Positions 1 through 10,864 of a stretch of 64,000 bases of DNA are shown here, one piece after another. A model generated the notes under the pieces. The model made no database searches. It saw only the letters and a list, made by a program, of their open reading frames with translations, and was not told the DNA's origin. Every line of letters begins with the position of its first letter. The stretch's first letter is position 1. The stretch comes from Humulus lupulus (Eukaryota; Streptophyta; Magnoliopsida; Rosales; Cannabaceae), in NCBI RefSeq assembly GCF_963169125.1, contig NC_084793.1, forward strand, positions 39,272,578-39,336,577. The letters are read 5' to 3'. Made by a program: the position numbers and the translations under genes.

Positions 1-2
1 GG

Positions 3-2159
3 ATTAAGGTGGATCCATCCAAGGTGGAAGCAGTTAGGGATTGGCCGAGGCCGAGGAATACCTCGGAGGTGCGGAGTTTCCTTGGGTTGGCCGGTTACTA
101 CAGGCGGTTTATAGAGGGGTTCTCAAAGATTTCTTCACCAATGATAGAGTTGACAAGGAAGAATCAGAAGTTCGTTTGGTCAGAGAAGTGTGAGAGCAGT
201 TTTCAGGAGTTAAAGCAACAGCTTATTTCTGCACCTGTGTTGAGTCTTCCTTCGGAGGAAGGAAAGTTTGTGGTCTATTGTGATGCATTGAGGTTGGGTT
301 TAGGCTGCGTGCTGATGCTGAATGAGAAAGTCATAGCCTATGCATCTTGGCAGTTGAAGGAGTATGAGCAGCGATATCCGACACATGATCTGGAGTTAGC
401 AGCAGTGGTATTTGCACTGAAGGTGTGGCGTCATTATCTGTATGGAGAGAAGTACGAGATATACACTGACCATAAGAGTTAAAAGTATTTCTTCACTCAG
501 AAGGATCTGAATATGAGGCAGAGACGTTGGTTGGAGTTGGTTAAGGATTATGACTGTGATATCCTTTACCACCCTGGGAAAGCCAACGTGGTGGTAGATG
601 CATTGAGCCGGAGGGGCCCAGGACAGTTGTATGGCTCCACCCAAATTTCGAGGGAATTGGCTGATGAGATGGTCAGGGCGAGGATAGAGCTGGTGGTAGG
701 CCAGTTAGCCAATATTACTCTACAGTCGACCCTGTTAGAGCGGATCAAGGAGGGTCAGTTAGTGGATGCACAGTTTCAAGAAGTTAGGCAACATGTCTTA
801 GCGGGGATGGCTAAGGATTATTCAGTTTCTGGGACAGGTTTGCTCCGACATCAGGGATGGATATGTGTTCCGGCAGATGAGGGGATTAGATGAGAGATAT
901 TGGATGAGTCTCATACTACGCCATACTCACTTCATCCGGGTACCATGAAGATGTATCAGGATCTACAGACATTATATTGGTGGCCCGGGATGAAGAAGGA
1001 TATAGTCGAGTATGTGTCTAGATGTTTGACATGTCAGCAGGTTAAGGCTGAGCATCAGCGGCCAGCACGATTACTTCAGCCTTTGGGTATCCCAGAGTGA
1101 AAATGGGAGGATATTACGATGGATTTCGTGGGAGGATTACCCAGAACAGTTGGACTTCATGACTTGGTGTGGGTGATAGTGGACAGATACACCAAGTCAG
1201 CTCATTTTCTACCAGTGAGGTCGACTTATACAGTGGAGCAGTATGCAGAGCTGTATGTGAGGGAGATAGTTCGTCTCCATGGAGTTCCAAAGTCTATTGT
1301 ATCTGATCGAGACCCTATCTTTACCTCCAAGTTTTGGGGAGCTCTGCAGAAAGCTATGGGGACTCAGTTGAAGTTTAGCACATCTTTTCAACCTCAGACT
1401 GATGGACAGTCTGAGAGGACGATTTAGGTATTGGAGGACATGCTTAGGGCATGTGTGATTGACTTCGAGGGTTCGTGGAGTAAGTATCTCCCATTGATTG
1501 AGTTTTCATATAACAATAGTTATCAGTCCACGATTGGAGTGGCTCCTTATGAGATGTTATATGGAAGAAAGTGTAGATCACCCGTTCACTGGGATGAGAT
1601 GGGTGAGAAAAGGTATTTGGGGCCAGATATGGTTCAGAAGACTAATGAGGCCATAGAGAAGATTCGAGCTAGAATGCTTGCCTCGCAGAGTAGATAGAAA
1701 AGCTACGCTGATCCTAGGCGTAGGAACGTGGAGTTCCAGGTTGGGGACCACATGTTTCTGCGAGTTTCACCATTGAGGGGTGTGAGGAGGTTTGGAGTAA
1801 AGGGCAAGCTGAGCCCTCGGTTTGTTGGACCCTTTGAGATCCTAGAGAGGGTTGGGCAGGTGGCTTATAGGCTAGCCTTGCCACCATCACTATCAGGAGT
1901 TCATAATGTGTTCCATGTCTCTATGTCGCAGAAGTATGTTTCTGATGTGACGCATGTGATAAAGTACGAGGACCTAGTATTGCAGACAGATTTGTCCTAT
2001 GAGGAGCGACCAGTTCAAATTTTGGATTGGAAGGACAAAGTCTTACGGAATAAGACGATTCCGTTAGTGAAAGTGTTATGGAGGAATAACAAGGTCGAGG
2101 AAGCGACCTAGGAGTTAGAGACGGCGATGCGAGATCAGCATCCCGAGCTATTCAGGTAA
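3..2159 (+). pseudogene. Ty3/gypsy Tekay/Del-type chromovirus polyprotein, 3' part (RT end, RNase H, integrase, chromodomain)
   Basis: One reading frame runs from the window edge to a TAA at 2157-2159 with no frameshift but six in-frame stops (near 481, 891, 1098, 1425, 1695, 2109). Order: RT thumb ([12 protein letters not shown]), RNase H with Asp in VYCDA, Glu in [12 protein letters not shown] and Asp in YTDHKS, integrase zinc domain (CLTCQQVK, about 1021-1050), DDE core (MDFVGGLP; VSDRDPIF; DGQSERT), GPF motif ([20 protein letters not shown]) and a C-terminal chromodomain-like tail ending in PELFR. By family knowledge the C-terminus fits the Tekay/Del chromoviruses, whose integrase tail targets chromatin. 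It lies directly upstream of its PPT and 3' LTR; the 5' part is outside the window. Five of the six stops fit a single C-to-T or G-to-A change. It cannot encode a full protein. Confidence 0.9.
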
Positions 2160-2195
2160 ATTTCGAGGACAAAATTCTCAGTAGGAGGGGATAGT

Positions 2196-4493
2196 TATAA
2201 CAACCCAAATTTGCCAATAAGGCTTAAGGGCCTTGATTAGTGTGTCGGGAGGGCATAAATGGGATTAGAGTGGATATTGTTGACTTAAATGTGTGAGTAT
2301 GTGATTAATGTTGATTATATGATAGTTAATGATATTATGTGATAATATGAAATAAATATGTGATATATGGGAGAACCACATTATTATGTGGGCAGGTTCA
2401 TAGAGCGCAACTCGAGACAATCCTAGGGTCAGATAGCGGGAAAAAAGTCACAATGGGACTTAAGATATGACTTTGGATAAGTCAGGGGTATTTGAGGAAT
2501 CGGGTAGCGATTTAGACTATCGGGTCATGAAAATAAATATATGGAGATATATTTGAGGTGGATGTCTAGGCGAGAATATTGGGGGATTTTACCGTTTTTT
2601 CCTCGGGGACAGTTCTGGCACCCCGAGCCTTGGGATTGACTTAGCAATAAGATAGACTTAAGGAAAATTTTGGAAGAAAAGATAAACCGACTAAAACTCT
2701 TTTCCTCAGTTCTCTCTCACTCTCAAGGAAACACAAGATAGAAAGGAACACATAAATCTTAAGGGAATCAAGCTGGAATTTCTGAGAATTGAGGTGGGGA
2801 TTTGGAGGCTTAGCTTAGGGATTAATCAAGAACTAAGTCAAGGTTAAGGTAATCAATCTAATCTTCTTTTTTGTGGTTGGAAATTCTGGGTTTTGGTTAC
2901 GTTTTGAGGCAAACATGGTTTTGATGTTTTAAGGCAGAATTGAGGAGGAAACTTGAGGAGTTAGCTTGGCTTTGGCCTGGTGAAGTGGTTCAGCAGAAGA
3001 GGTAAGTTTCAACTCATGGTTAACAAGTTTTAAATTGGATTTGAATGGCTGGTTTGAGTGTTTATAGCTCTTGAGTTTCAGAAATTGAAAAGAGAAGATT
3101 AGTGTGTATTAGGCTGAGTTTTCTGTGGAATTATGTTGTTTAAGTCATGCCAAAGGGGTTGGGATTAATTGGTTATGAGTTGGAGAGCTTTGGGATGGTT
3201 TAAGGTGAGGTTTCAAGCTTAGAAATGATGGGTTTTCTGGGCACGAAGGGGAGGGCCGTGGCTCTGTTCTAGAGCGCCGCGGCCCTAGGATGAAAAAGGG
3301 GCAAGGAGGCTAAGGCATGGGAGGGCGCCGCGGCGCCCAAAGCAAGGGCCGTGACGCGTGTTATGTTTAGGAAGGCATGGGTTCTGTTTTGAGGCTAGGG
3401 CCACGGCTAAGCTTCAAGGGTCACAGCCCTTGGGTGTGCACATGAGCTTTTGAGGGTTTTAAGCATGGGAATGTGGTCTAGGTTGCTTGGGATTGGTTTC
3501 ACCACCGTGCTTGGTGGAATTCGAATTCCCGGGAGTTAGTTTTTTAACCAGAAACTTATATTTGGGTATTAACGGAACCCTATACCTTGGTTGTGACTAG
3601 GTGATAAAGGCTTAGGCTCAGGAGCGGATCGTGCTTGAGGGACGTGGCTCGTAATCAATAATCGCACATACTAAAGGTAAGAAAACTGCACCTGGTTGAA
3701 TATATGTGATGGGACTAAGGGCTCCCTATTGTAAATGCTTGAAAAGTTGGTATTATGCCATGCAAGCCATTTAGTGAACCAACGGCCTAAGGGTGCCAAG
3801 GATTTCACTAGCGCACAGGGCGCGGCTCGGCCACTGGTAGCCGAGGACAGCTTATCATGCACTGAGCTCGGTTTAAGCGGGCCGGAGTCAGTGGGTTAAA
3901 CAGAGGGTGCGACCTAAGTCGTCGGCCCTGGGTATTATGTGATATGAGTGTAATATGTGATTGACTGTATCTTGAATCTGAATGTACGTGCTGAATGTCT
4001 GATGTGGATTATCTGATGGGAATACATGCATAATGAACTAACTGTCTGTTATCATTGATTGAGTTGTATAAAATGTTTTCTTGCTGGGCCTTGGCTCACG
4101 GGTGCTACGTGGTGCAGGTAAAGGCAAGGGAAAGTTAGACCAGCCTTGATTGGAGAGCTCAGCAAGCAGAATGTACATAGCCAGCTGCCCAGCTGCCACA
4201 GTTGAGGTTTAGGTAGGGACACGAGACCAGAAGACTGTCTATTTTGCCTTAATATGGCTAGTGATTACTCATGTACTTTTGGGAGTCTATAAACTTATTT
4301 TAACTCTGTTTTCTTATGGGATCCCGTGTTTATAATATTTTAAATATATGAAATGAGTCTTTTGAGATTAAAACCTTTTAAACCCTAGCACTTACATGTT
4401 TAGTGACACATTTTTAAAATAATGACTTGATTAGCAAGTCTTGCACCATTATAAGTACACAGTGTAGCGGTCTTGGCTAGCCAGGGCGTTACA
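2196..4493 (+). repeat. 3' LTR of the Tekay-type gypsy element
   Basis: The polypurine tract gtaggaggggatag (2181-2194) precedes the LTR. The LTR starts tataacaaccc and ends gggcgttaca (4493). The same head and tail, in TG-starting form, bound the solo LTR at 38893-41103, which fixes both ends; here the initial TG has become TA. Length is 2,298 bp, typical of long Tekay LTRs. It holds GC-rich ccgcgg motifs at 3250-3420 and a splice-acceptor-like gtgcag/gtaaagg near 4120. No coding potential was seen. Confidence 0.85.
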
Positions 4494-5240
4494 GATAGAT
4501 ATTCTATTGAGGTACTACTATGATGATTATCTTTATAGTATTAGAACAACACTTTATCATGTAGAATTGGATCTTAATTATACCTTTTTGATAATTATTC
4601 GTGAGTTTCGACAACTTGTCTAAACATTTCGACAGGTAGTCTCAAATTTCGGTAGCATGTCTAAACATTTTCACTGATTGTCCAAAAAGTTTGAAATGTA
4701 CAAAAAGGCTCCAATAACTATATAACGGTATATATTAATATAATATCCCAATTAACATTTTATAAAGTTAAACAAAACTTAATCTTTATGAGATTATGAT
4801 GATTACAGATTGAGTGGTACACATTTCACTCAAACTACTATGATGATCAATGATTGGGTGGTAGATTTGCTATTGAGGTATTGATATGATTATTATCTTC
4901 ATAGTATTAGTATAAAACTTTATCATGTAGAATTGGATCTTAATTATACCTTTTTGACAATTAGTCATGAGTTTCGACAACTTGTCTAAACATTTTTGAC
5001 CACCTGTGTATATATATCGACATGTTGTCTTATAATTCAACAACCTTTCTAAAATTTTTGACCACTTGTTTGTATATTTCGACAGGTTGTGTTATGTTTC
5101 AACAATCTGTCTAAAATTTTCGACCACGAGTTAAAAATTTCAATATGCAGTCTAAAACTATCAACAACCAGTTTCAATATTCAGACAACCTAGTTAAAAC
5201 ATTACATATCAAACCAAGTCCAAAATAAATCCAAAAATAA
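4494..5240. repeat. AT-rich stretch with an imperfect direct duplication and a degenerate 20-25 bp minisatellite
   Basis: A block of about 140 bp at 4496-4640 (attgaggtac ... tttatcatgtagaattgg ... gtttcgacaacttgtc) recurs at 4862-5000 with scattered changes. From 4600 to 5210 a loose unit like ttcgacaacttgtctaaaat recurs many times with drift. This lies just downstream of the decayed MULE transposase end, so it is probably the 3' noncoding part of that element. No gene was seen. Confidence 0.5.
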
Positions 5241-5830
5241 TCATTTCTTGCATGTGGTTTTGTTGTGTCCATAAAATCCACAATTGGAACACTTCCGTTG
5301 CTTTTTTTCCCCATCAACCTCAGAAACCTTACCCTTTACTTTCTTTGATGACGATTCAGGTGCATAATTAGTCTTCTTCTTTGGAAACTCTCATCTCAAA
5401 GGAATTCGTTTATTCTTTGGTCTCCCTGGAGGAATTAACATCATTGGTTTGATAACAACTTGAGACTGAACCTCTTTTGGAAGATGATGTTCTATTTCAG
5501 GTGGTAAAGGGTAAATAGATTCTGCATAAGCCATCCTCCAAAATTCAATTGTGTATTTTGAGCATAGACTATAGACATCTACTCCACAATACATTGCCAC
5601 AGCAACACCGTGAGCACATGGAATCTTATCAATGACAAACTCTCGACATGTACAAGAATGTTGCGATCATTTTCGTTATCTTGCAATTGCCATGTAAATA
5701 AACTAGCAATGTCTCTACTATTTTTTATTGCAATTGGTTCAATCTCCACCATTGTCGTTATCTTGTAAGTTAATTTTATATCGAAGAGGTTGCGATACAC
5801 TCGAACCTTATGCTAGGAGCCGTCAACATA
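5241..5830 (-). pseudogene. MULE (Mutator-like) transposase, C-terminal part
   Basis: Read on the minus strand, a SWIM-type zinc finger (CTCREFVIDKIPCAH, about 5610-5655) leads into AMYCGVDVYS, the MULE tail motif FWRMAYAESIYPLP, a PGRPKNKRIP basic stretch, and a CCHC zinc knuckle (CSNCGFYGHNKTTC, about 5247-5290) directly before a TGA at 5241-5243. An in-frame TGA at 5391-5393 interrupts it, and the part above about 5650 is frameshifted. MULE transposases cut and paste elements with long TIRs. The catalytic DDE core is absent, so this is a remnant. No MULE TIR was identified. The upstream edge abuts Tat gag sequence near 5792. Confidence 0.8.
5792..5813 (+). repeat. 22-bp displaced copy of Tat gag-region sequence at the MULE/Tat junction
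   Basis: These 22 bases are identical to 6234-6255, where they sit naturally inside the Tat gag-protease region (reading ERYTRTLC). The copy at 5792 lies where MULE-derived and Tat-derived sequence meet. It resembles templated filler DNA left by end-joining repair. Confidence 0.6.
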
Positions 5831-6660
5831 TGAGAATAAACGCCCTAAAAGTAAAAGGTACGAGCCAAGGTTCACTAATTACACAGCCCTAGTCGAAATT
5901 AGAGTAGAAGTGTACCAGGCGACCAACACCATTGTCCCTTATAAGCGACCGGCGTCGATAAGGAAAGATATCTCCAAGAGAGACACAACCAAGTTTTGTC
6001 ATTTTCACAATGACTATGGTCATGACACCAATGAGTGCAACCAGCTAAAAGATGAAATTGAGTTCCTTATTCGACAAGGACACTGGAGGTTCTCAGCAAG
6101 AGGCTCAGGGAGACAACGAGCAGGCACCTCTACGCCAACACTCGCCCCCTTTACAACCAACTCTAGTGGCGGGTACATTGCTGACCATATGTGGCGGCCC
6201 TCACTTAGCAGGTGATAGTGGGAAGGCAAGGGAGCGATACACTCGAACCTTATGCCACGATCAGGATATTGAAATGATGAGTGTAGATGAGCGAACTCCC
6301 AAGAAAGCTCGAACAAAGGAAGAACTGATAAATTTCTCTGAGCATGACGCTCAGCATGTCCGGCTTCCCCATTCGGACCCTCTAGTCATGGACGTCCAGA
6401 TCGCCAATATGATGGTTAAGTGGGTGTTAGTAGACACAGGGAGCTTAGTAAATATTCTGTACAAGTCTTCGTTGGAAAGGATGAAGTTATCAGTAAAGGA
6501 TTTGGAGCCATGCAACCAAACTATTTATGGTTTTTCTGGCGAAGGGCTCGTGCCAACGGGGTCGATCAGACTTCCAGTCATAGCAGGAACTACACCTGCA
6601 AACAAGACATTACTCACTACTTTTATAGTAGTTGATTGTCCTTCTGCATATTAATGCTGT
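5830..6660 (+). pseudogene. Tat gag (C-terminal part) and aspartic protease
   Basis: Gag sequence is recognisable from about 5845 (KRYEPRFTNYTALVE) through CHFHNDYGHDTNECNQLKDE (about 6000-6055), the conserved end of Tat gag. A frameshift near 6130 moves to the next frame, which continues through VRLPHSDPLVMDVQIANMMV to the protease active site LVDTGSLVNILY (about 6427-6460) and ILAG-type flap sequence, stopping at 6652-6654. Gag forms the particle and the protease matures the polyprotein. The N-terminal half of gag is missing at the junction with the MULE remnant. Confidence 0.8.
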
Positions 6661-8402
6661 GATTGGAAGGCCTATTCTAGTCGACCTATGAGTCGTAACC
6701 TCGGTCTTGCACCTTTCCATGAAGTTTCCAACTGACGCAGGGGTAGGATGTGTGTTGGGAAACCAACAAGAAGCAAGGGACTGCTACAATTCCTTGATTA
6801 CCAAGGCGAAAATGGGCGGATCGAGGGAAGGAACCGAGAAAGGGTTGTTATTGGCCAATGAAATACAAGCCCAATCAGGTGAGTAGGTCACCAAATAGGG
6901 CGTTTCCCAAAGTGAGGATAGGGACTTAGATCCTCGTTTTGGGGATTTTGAGGAAGATGTAGGACCAGTCGAGGACCTTGAGAAGGTCCAACTCGATGAA
7001 GAAGATCTGACCAGGGTTGTGAAAGTCAGTAAAAACTTAGAGACAACAACAAAACAAAAACTGGTGAAGTTTTTGAAGAAGAACCAGGAGATCTTTGCCT
7101 GGCCGCATAAATATATGGTTGGGATTGACCCAGCAGTTATCAGCCATGTCTTAAACATAGATAGAAGTTTTCCACCAGTATAGCAAAAAAGGAGGCTGCT
7201 CGACAAAGATAGATCAAAAGCGTTAAAAGAAAAGGTTGAGAAGTTAAAGGAGAACAGATTCATCAGGGTAGCGTTTTATCCATCTTGGGTCTCTAATCCC
7301 GTTCTGGTTCCCAAGCTGAATGGCAAGTGGAGGACGTGCGTGGATTTCATAGACCTCAATAAAGCCTGCCCGAAGGATTGTTTCCCACTCTCAAGGATCG
7401 ACCAGTTGGTCGACGCTACTTCAGGGCACGAGATTCTATCATTCATGGATGCATACTCTGGATACAATCAGATTAGTATGCACCCACCTGATGAGGATCA
7501 CACTAGCTTTCAGACCGATATAGGGCTTTACTGTTACAAAGTAATATCTTTTGGTTTGAAAAAAACTAGTGTGACTTACCAGCGATTAGTCAATCACATG
7601 TTCAAAGAGTTGATCAGTGTAAACATGGAGGTATATGTTGATGACATGCTGGTTAAGTCAAAGAAGGTAGAAAAACACATCAGGGACCTACAAGAGTGAT
7701 TCAACGTCTTAAATAAATATCAGATGAAGCTGAATCCCCTTAAGTGTTCCTTCGGAGTTGGATCAGGGAAATTTTTGGGATTTATAGTGAACTCACGAGG
7801 TATCGAAGCTAATCCTGAAAAGATCAAGGCCTTGATCGAGATGAAGTCTCCAACAAAAATAAAAGATGTTCAAAGTTTAACCGGAAGGATTGCCGCTTTA
7901 AGTAGATTTATCTCCAAATCAACAAACAAATGTGTTCCATTTTTTAATCTACTTAGGGGCATTAAGAAATTCAAGTGGACGGAAGAGTGCGAGCAGGCCT
8001 TCCAGGCTCTAAAGTCTCATATGTCGCAACCACCGATTTGTCTAAGCCAGTCGAGAAAGAAGCTCTGTTCATCTATTTGGCAGTCACAAAGTATGCTGCT
8101 AGTGCTGTCCTTATTAGAGAGGAGGAGCAGGTGCAAAAAGTTGTGTACTATATAAGCAAGAGGCTAGTAGAGGCAGAGTTGTGTTATCCGCCCATTGAGA
8201 AATTAGCCTATTGCTTGATCTTAGCCTCCAGAAAGCTGCGACCATACTTACAAGGTCACCCCATCGTAGTACTCACCTACCAGCCACTACGGCAAGTCCT
8301 GCAGAAACTAGAAGCCACTGGTCGATTGTTGAAGTGGGCAGTTGAACTTTGATAGTTTGATATTTCTTACTCACCACGAGTAGCTGTTAATGGATAGGCT
8401 CT
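6661..8402 (+). pseudogene. Tat reverse transcriptase and first RNase H
   Basis: After a degraded linker (6660-7060), RT sequence runs from VKFLKKNQEIFAWPHK through LVPKLNGKWRTCVDFIDLNK, MDAYSGYNQI and the catalytic YVDDMLVKSKK (about 7633-7665) to KFLGFIVNSRGIEANPEKI. Stops occur near 7183 and 7697. A frameshift near 8060 leads into RNase H, seen as YLAVTKYAASAVLIREEE, VYYISKRL, YPPIEKLAYCL and LRPYLQGHPIVVLT. By family knowledge this first RNase H is catalytically degenerate in Tat elements, and here it also lacks a clear catalytic Asp at its start. It synthesised cDNA from element RNA when functional. Confidence 0.85.
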
Positions 8403-8880
8403 AGCAGACTTTGTCGCAGAACTCGCTGGGCTCCAGGATACCAGACTGTTAGAAGAGCTTGAACTCCAAAGCCAAATTCCTTCACGGAAGTTTTTCGTAG
8501 ATGGCTCTTCCAACGAACATAATGCTGGAGCAGGTGTGATTTTAATCACGCTTGAAGAACATTGATTCCACTGTGCAATCAAATTCGACTTCACAACATC
8601 TAATAACGAAGTTGAATACGAAGCTTTGCTCGCAGGATTAAGATTAGCCAAGGATATGAACATAAAGTCACTCAAAATCTATAGTGACTCCATGTTAGTG
8701 GTTAATCAAATTACTGGAGAATATCAAGCTCGGGTCCTGAAGATGGTTGCTTATTTGAACAAAGAAAATGACTTATTGGCACAGTTCGAAAAATATACTC
8801 TACAGCAAGTACCTCGCGACCAGAACTCAAATGTTGATGCTTTGGCCAAGTTAGCAAGTGTGAAAGATGCTGACACCTTA
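8403..8880 (+). pseudogene. Second, archaeal-type RNase H domain of the Tat element
   Basis: Starting about 8460, the frame reads FFVDGSSNEHNAGAGVIL with the first catalytic Asp, then [19 protein letters not shown] with Glu, [16 protein letters not shown] with Asp, and [17 protein letters not shown] with the final Asp. This is the extra RNase H placed between RNase H and integrase in Tat elements. An in-frame TGA occurs at about 8565. All four catalytic acidic residues are still visible, so the domain is better preserved than the first RNase H. Confidence 0.85.
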
Positions 8881-10192
8881 AATATAGTGCCAGTTAAGCA
8901 TTTATCCACGCTAAGCATCCAAGTAGAAGAGTCCTCCCTGGTAATTCAAGCAACAGATACATGGATGACACCTTTCATTGAATACTTGGAGCATGGAGTA
9001 CTGCCAATTGACAGAAACAAAGCAAGAGCCCTCCAGAGGCAATCGACTTGGTTTATCATGGTCAATGGAGTTTTATACAGAAGGGGGTACTCAATGCCAC
9101 TCCTGAGGTATGATTCAAGGGAAAAGGACAAGGAATTAATGCAAGAAGTCCATGAAGGTTTCTGTGGGGATCATGCTGGGGGGAAAAGTTTATCGAAAAA
9201 GATCCTAAGGCAAGGATACTTTTGGCCAATGATGAACGAAGACTCTGTGGACTTTGTTCGAAAGTGCGACAAGTGCCAAAGGTTCTCCAAGATACCACGT
9301 GCAGCCCCTAATGAGCTAAAACAGATGCAAAACTCGTGGCCATTCACAGTGTGGGGGATAGACTTGATCGGGTCTTTGCCCACGGGAAAAGGCAACGTCA
9401 AGTATGCTGTGGTTGTTGTTGACTACTTCATAAAGTGGGCTGAGGTTGAGCCACTTGCAACAATAACGACCGAGAAGGTGCTGGATTTTGTGGTCAAGAA
9501 CATCGTGTGTCGCTATGGGTTGCCAAAAAAGATTGTCTCAGATAATGGCACACAGTTTGACAGTGATCTGTTCAAAGATTTTTGCGAGAGGCACGGGATT
9601 ATTAAATTTTTTTCTTCAGTAGCTCATCCACAGGCAAACGGACAAGTTGAACTGGTCAACAAAACACTGAAAGATACCCTTAAGAAAATGCTTGAAGAAG
9701 CAAAGGGGGCCAGAACAATTACCTAAAGTCCTTTGGTCGTACAGAAAATCCCATCGAACAACAACAGGCCATACTCCATTTTCTTTGGCTTATGGATATG
9801 AAGCCATGTTGCCTGTTGAATTGGATCCACCATCGCATCGAAGGTTGGCATACGATCAAAGTGTCAATAGTCAGTTATTGATGGACTCTCTGGATTTGTT
9901 CAACGAAATGCGCGAACAAGCTCAACTCTGAGTAGCAGCTTACCGGCAACAGGTTGCTCGGTATTTCAATTCTAAAGTACGCGAAAGAAAATTTAACGTG
10001 GGAGATTTGGTACTTAGAAGAGTTTTTCTCAATACCCGCGATCAAGTTGCTGGCGTGCTCGGACCTAACTGGGAAGGTCCGTACCAAATAGAAGAAGTCC
10101 TTCAACCAGACACCTATAAACTTGCTCCATTAAATGGAGATCTCATTCCTCGTTATTGGAATGGAGAACTTCTGCGCAAGTATTATCAATAA
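8881..10192 (+). pseudogene. Tat integrase
   Basis: The zinc domain is seen as [14 protein letters not shown] ... KCDKCQRF (about 9150-9285). The DDE core follows: [32 protein letters not shown] and [15 protein letters not shown]-run near 9705 (aagggggcc) carries a frameshift, after which the frame continues as [20 protein letters not shown] and AYGYEAMLPVEL. A stop at about 9929 is followed by RYFNSKVRERKFNVGDLVLR, GPNWEGPYQIEEV and a TAA at 10190-10192. Integrase inserted the cDNA into chromosomes. Confidence 0.85.
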
Positions 10193-10864
10193 ACAGTTCT
10201 TTTTAAAGAATTGGCTTGTATTAATTTCACTATTTACAAGTTTATGAACAATGGTTAGTTAGTTGTATGACTAGTCGCTTATAAGTGTAAGATCAAATTT
10301 TTGATCACTCGTACAGACACGATTGTCCATTTATTACGAGAAATAAAAGGAACTATGCGCAACCAGTTATTCTTGCCAACTATTGTATTCATTACAAGTA
10401 TTTTCTTACTACGTGTGTTGTTTTGCTATATATTCATTTTTATAAAGTATTTATTCCAAGCAGTAATGTTCAAACATGTCTTGGTCAAGGCAAGTGACCG
10501 AGGACCTTAAGCTCCTCAATCACTTGGGGGGCATATAAGGTACTAGGCAAGAAAAGCATATCAACCGGCATATGTAAACACATGAGAAAAATAAGTGAAA
10601 GCATACTACAGTACTTAGAGTATTTTTCAAAATTTTGTTAAATCAAAATAAACTACTATGCTAAGTTCGGTCATACAAACAAATGTTATAATAAAGTGAA
10701 AATATTATAATATCAAAAGTAAAATGTTTTACACCGCGAGCAGTTTCTGCTCGGATGTAATTGATAATTTAAAGAAAAGTTGCCCTTCGTAGCAAAGAAT
10801 TGTCTTGACATCACAAACCGTGGTTCGTGTGTCCTAGCTACAAATAAAAATAATATAAGTAAAA
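10193..10864. other. Spacer between Tat pol and the antisense gene
   Basis: This is AT-rich sequence of the Tat 3' region. I see no coding motif on either strand. It would hold the 3' end of the convergent antisense transcript. Confidence 0.5.
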
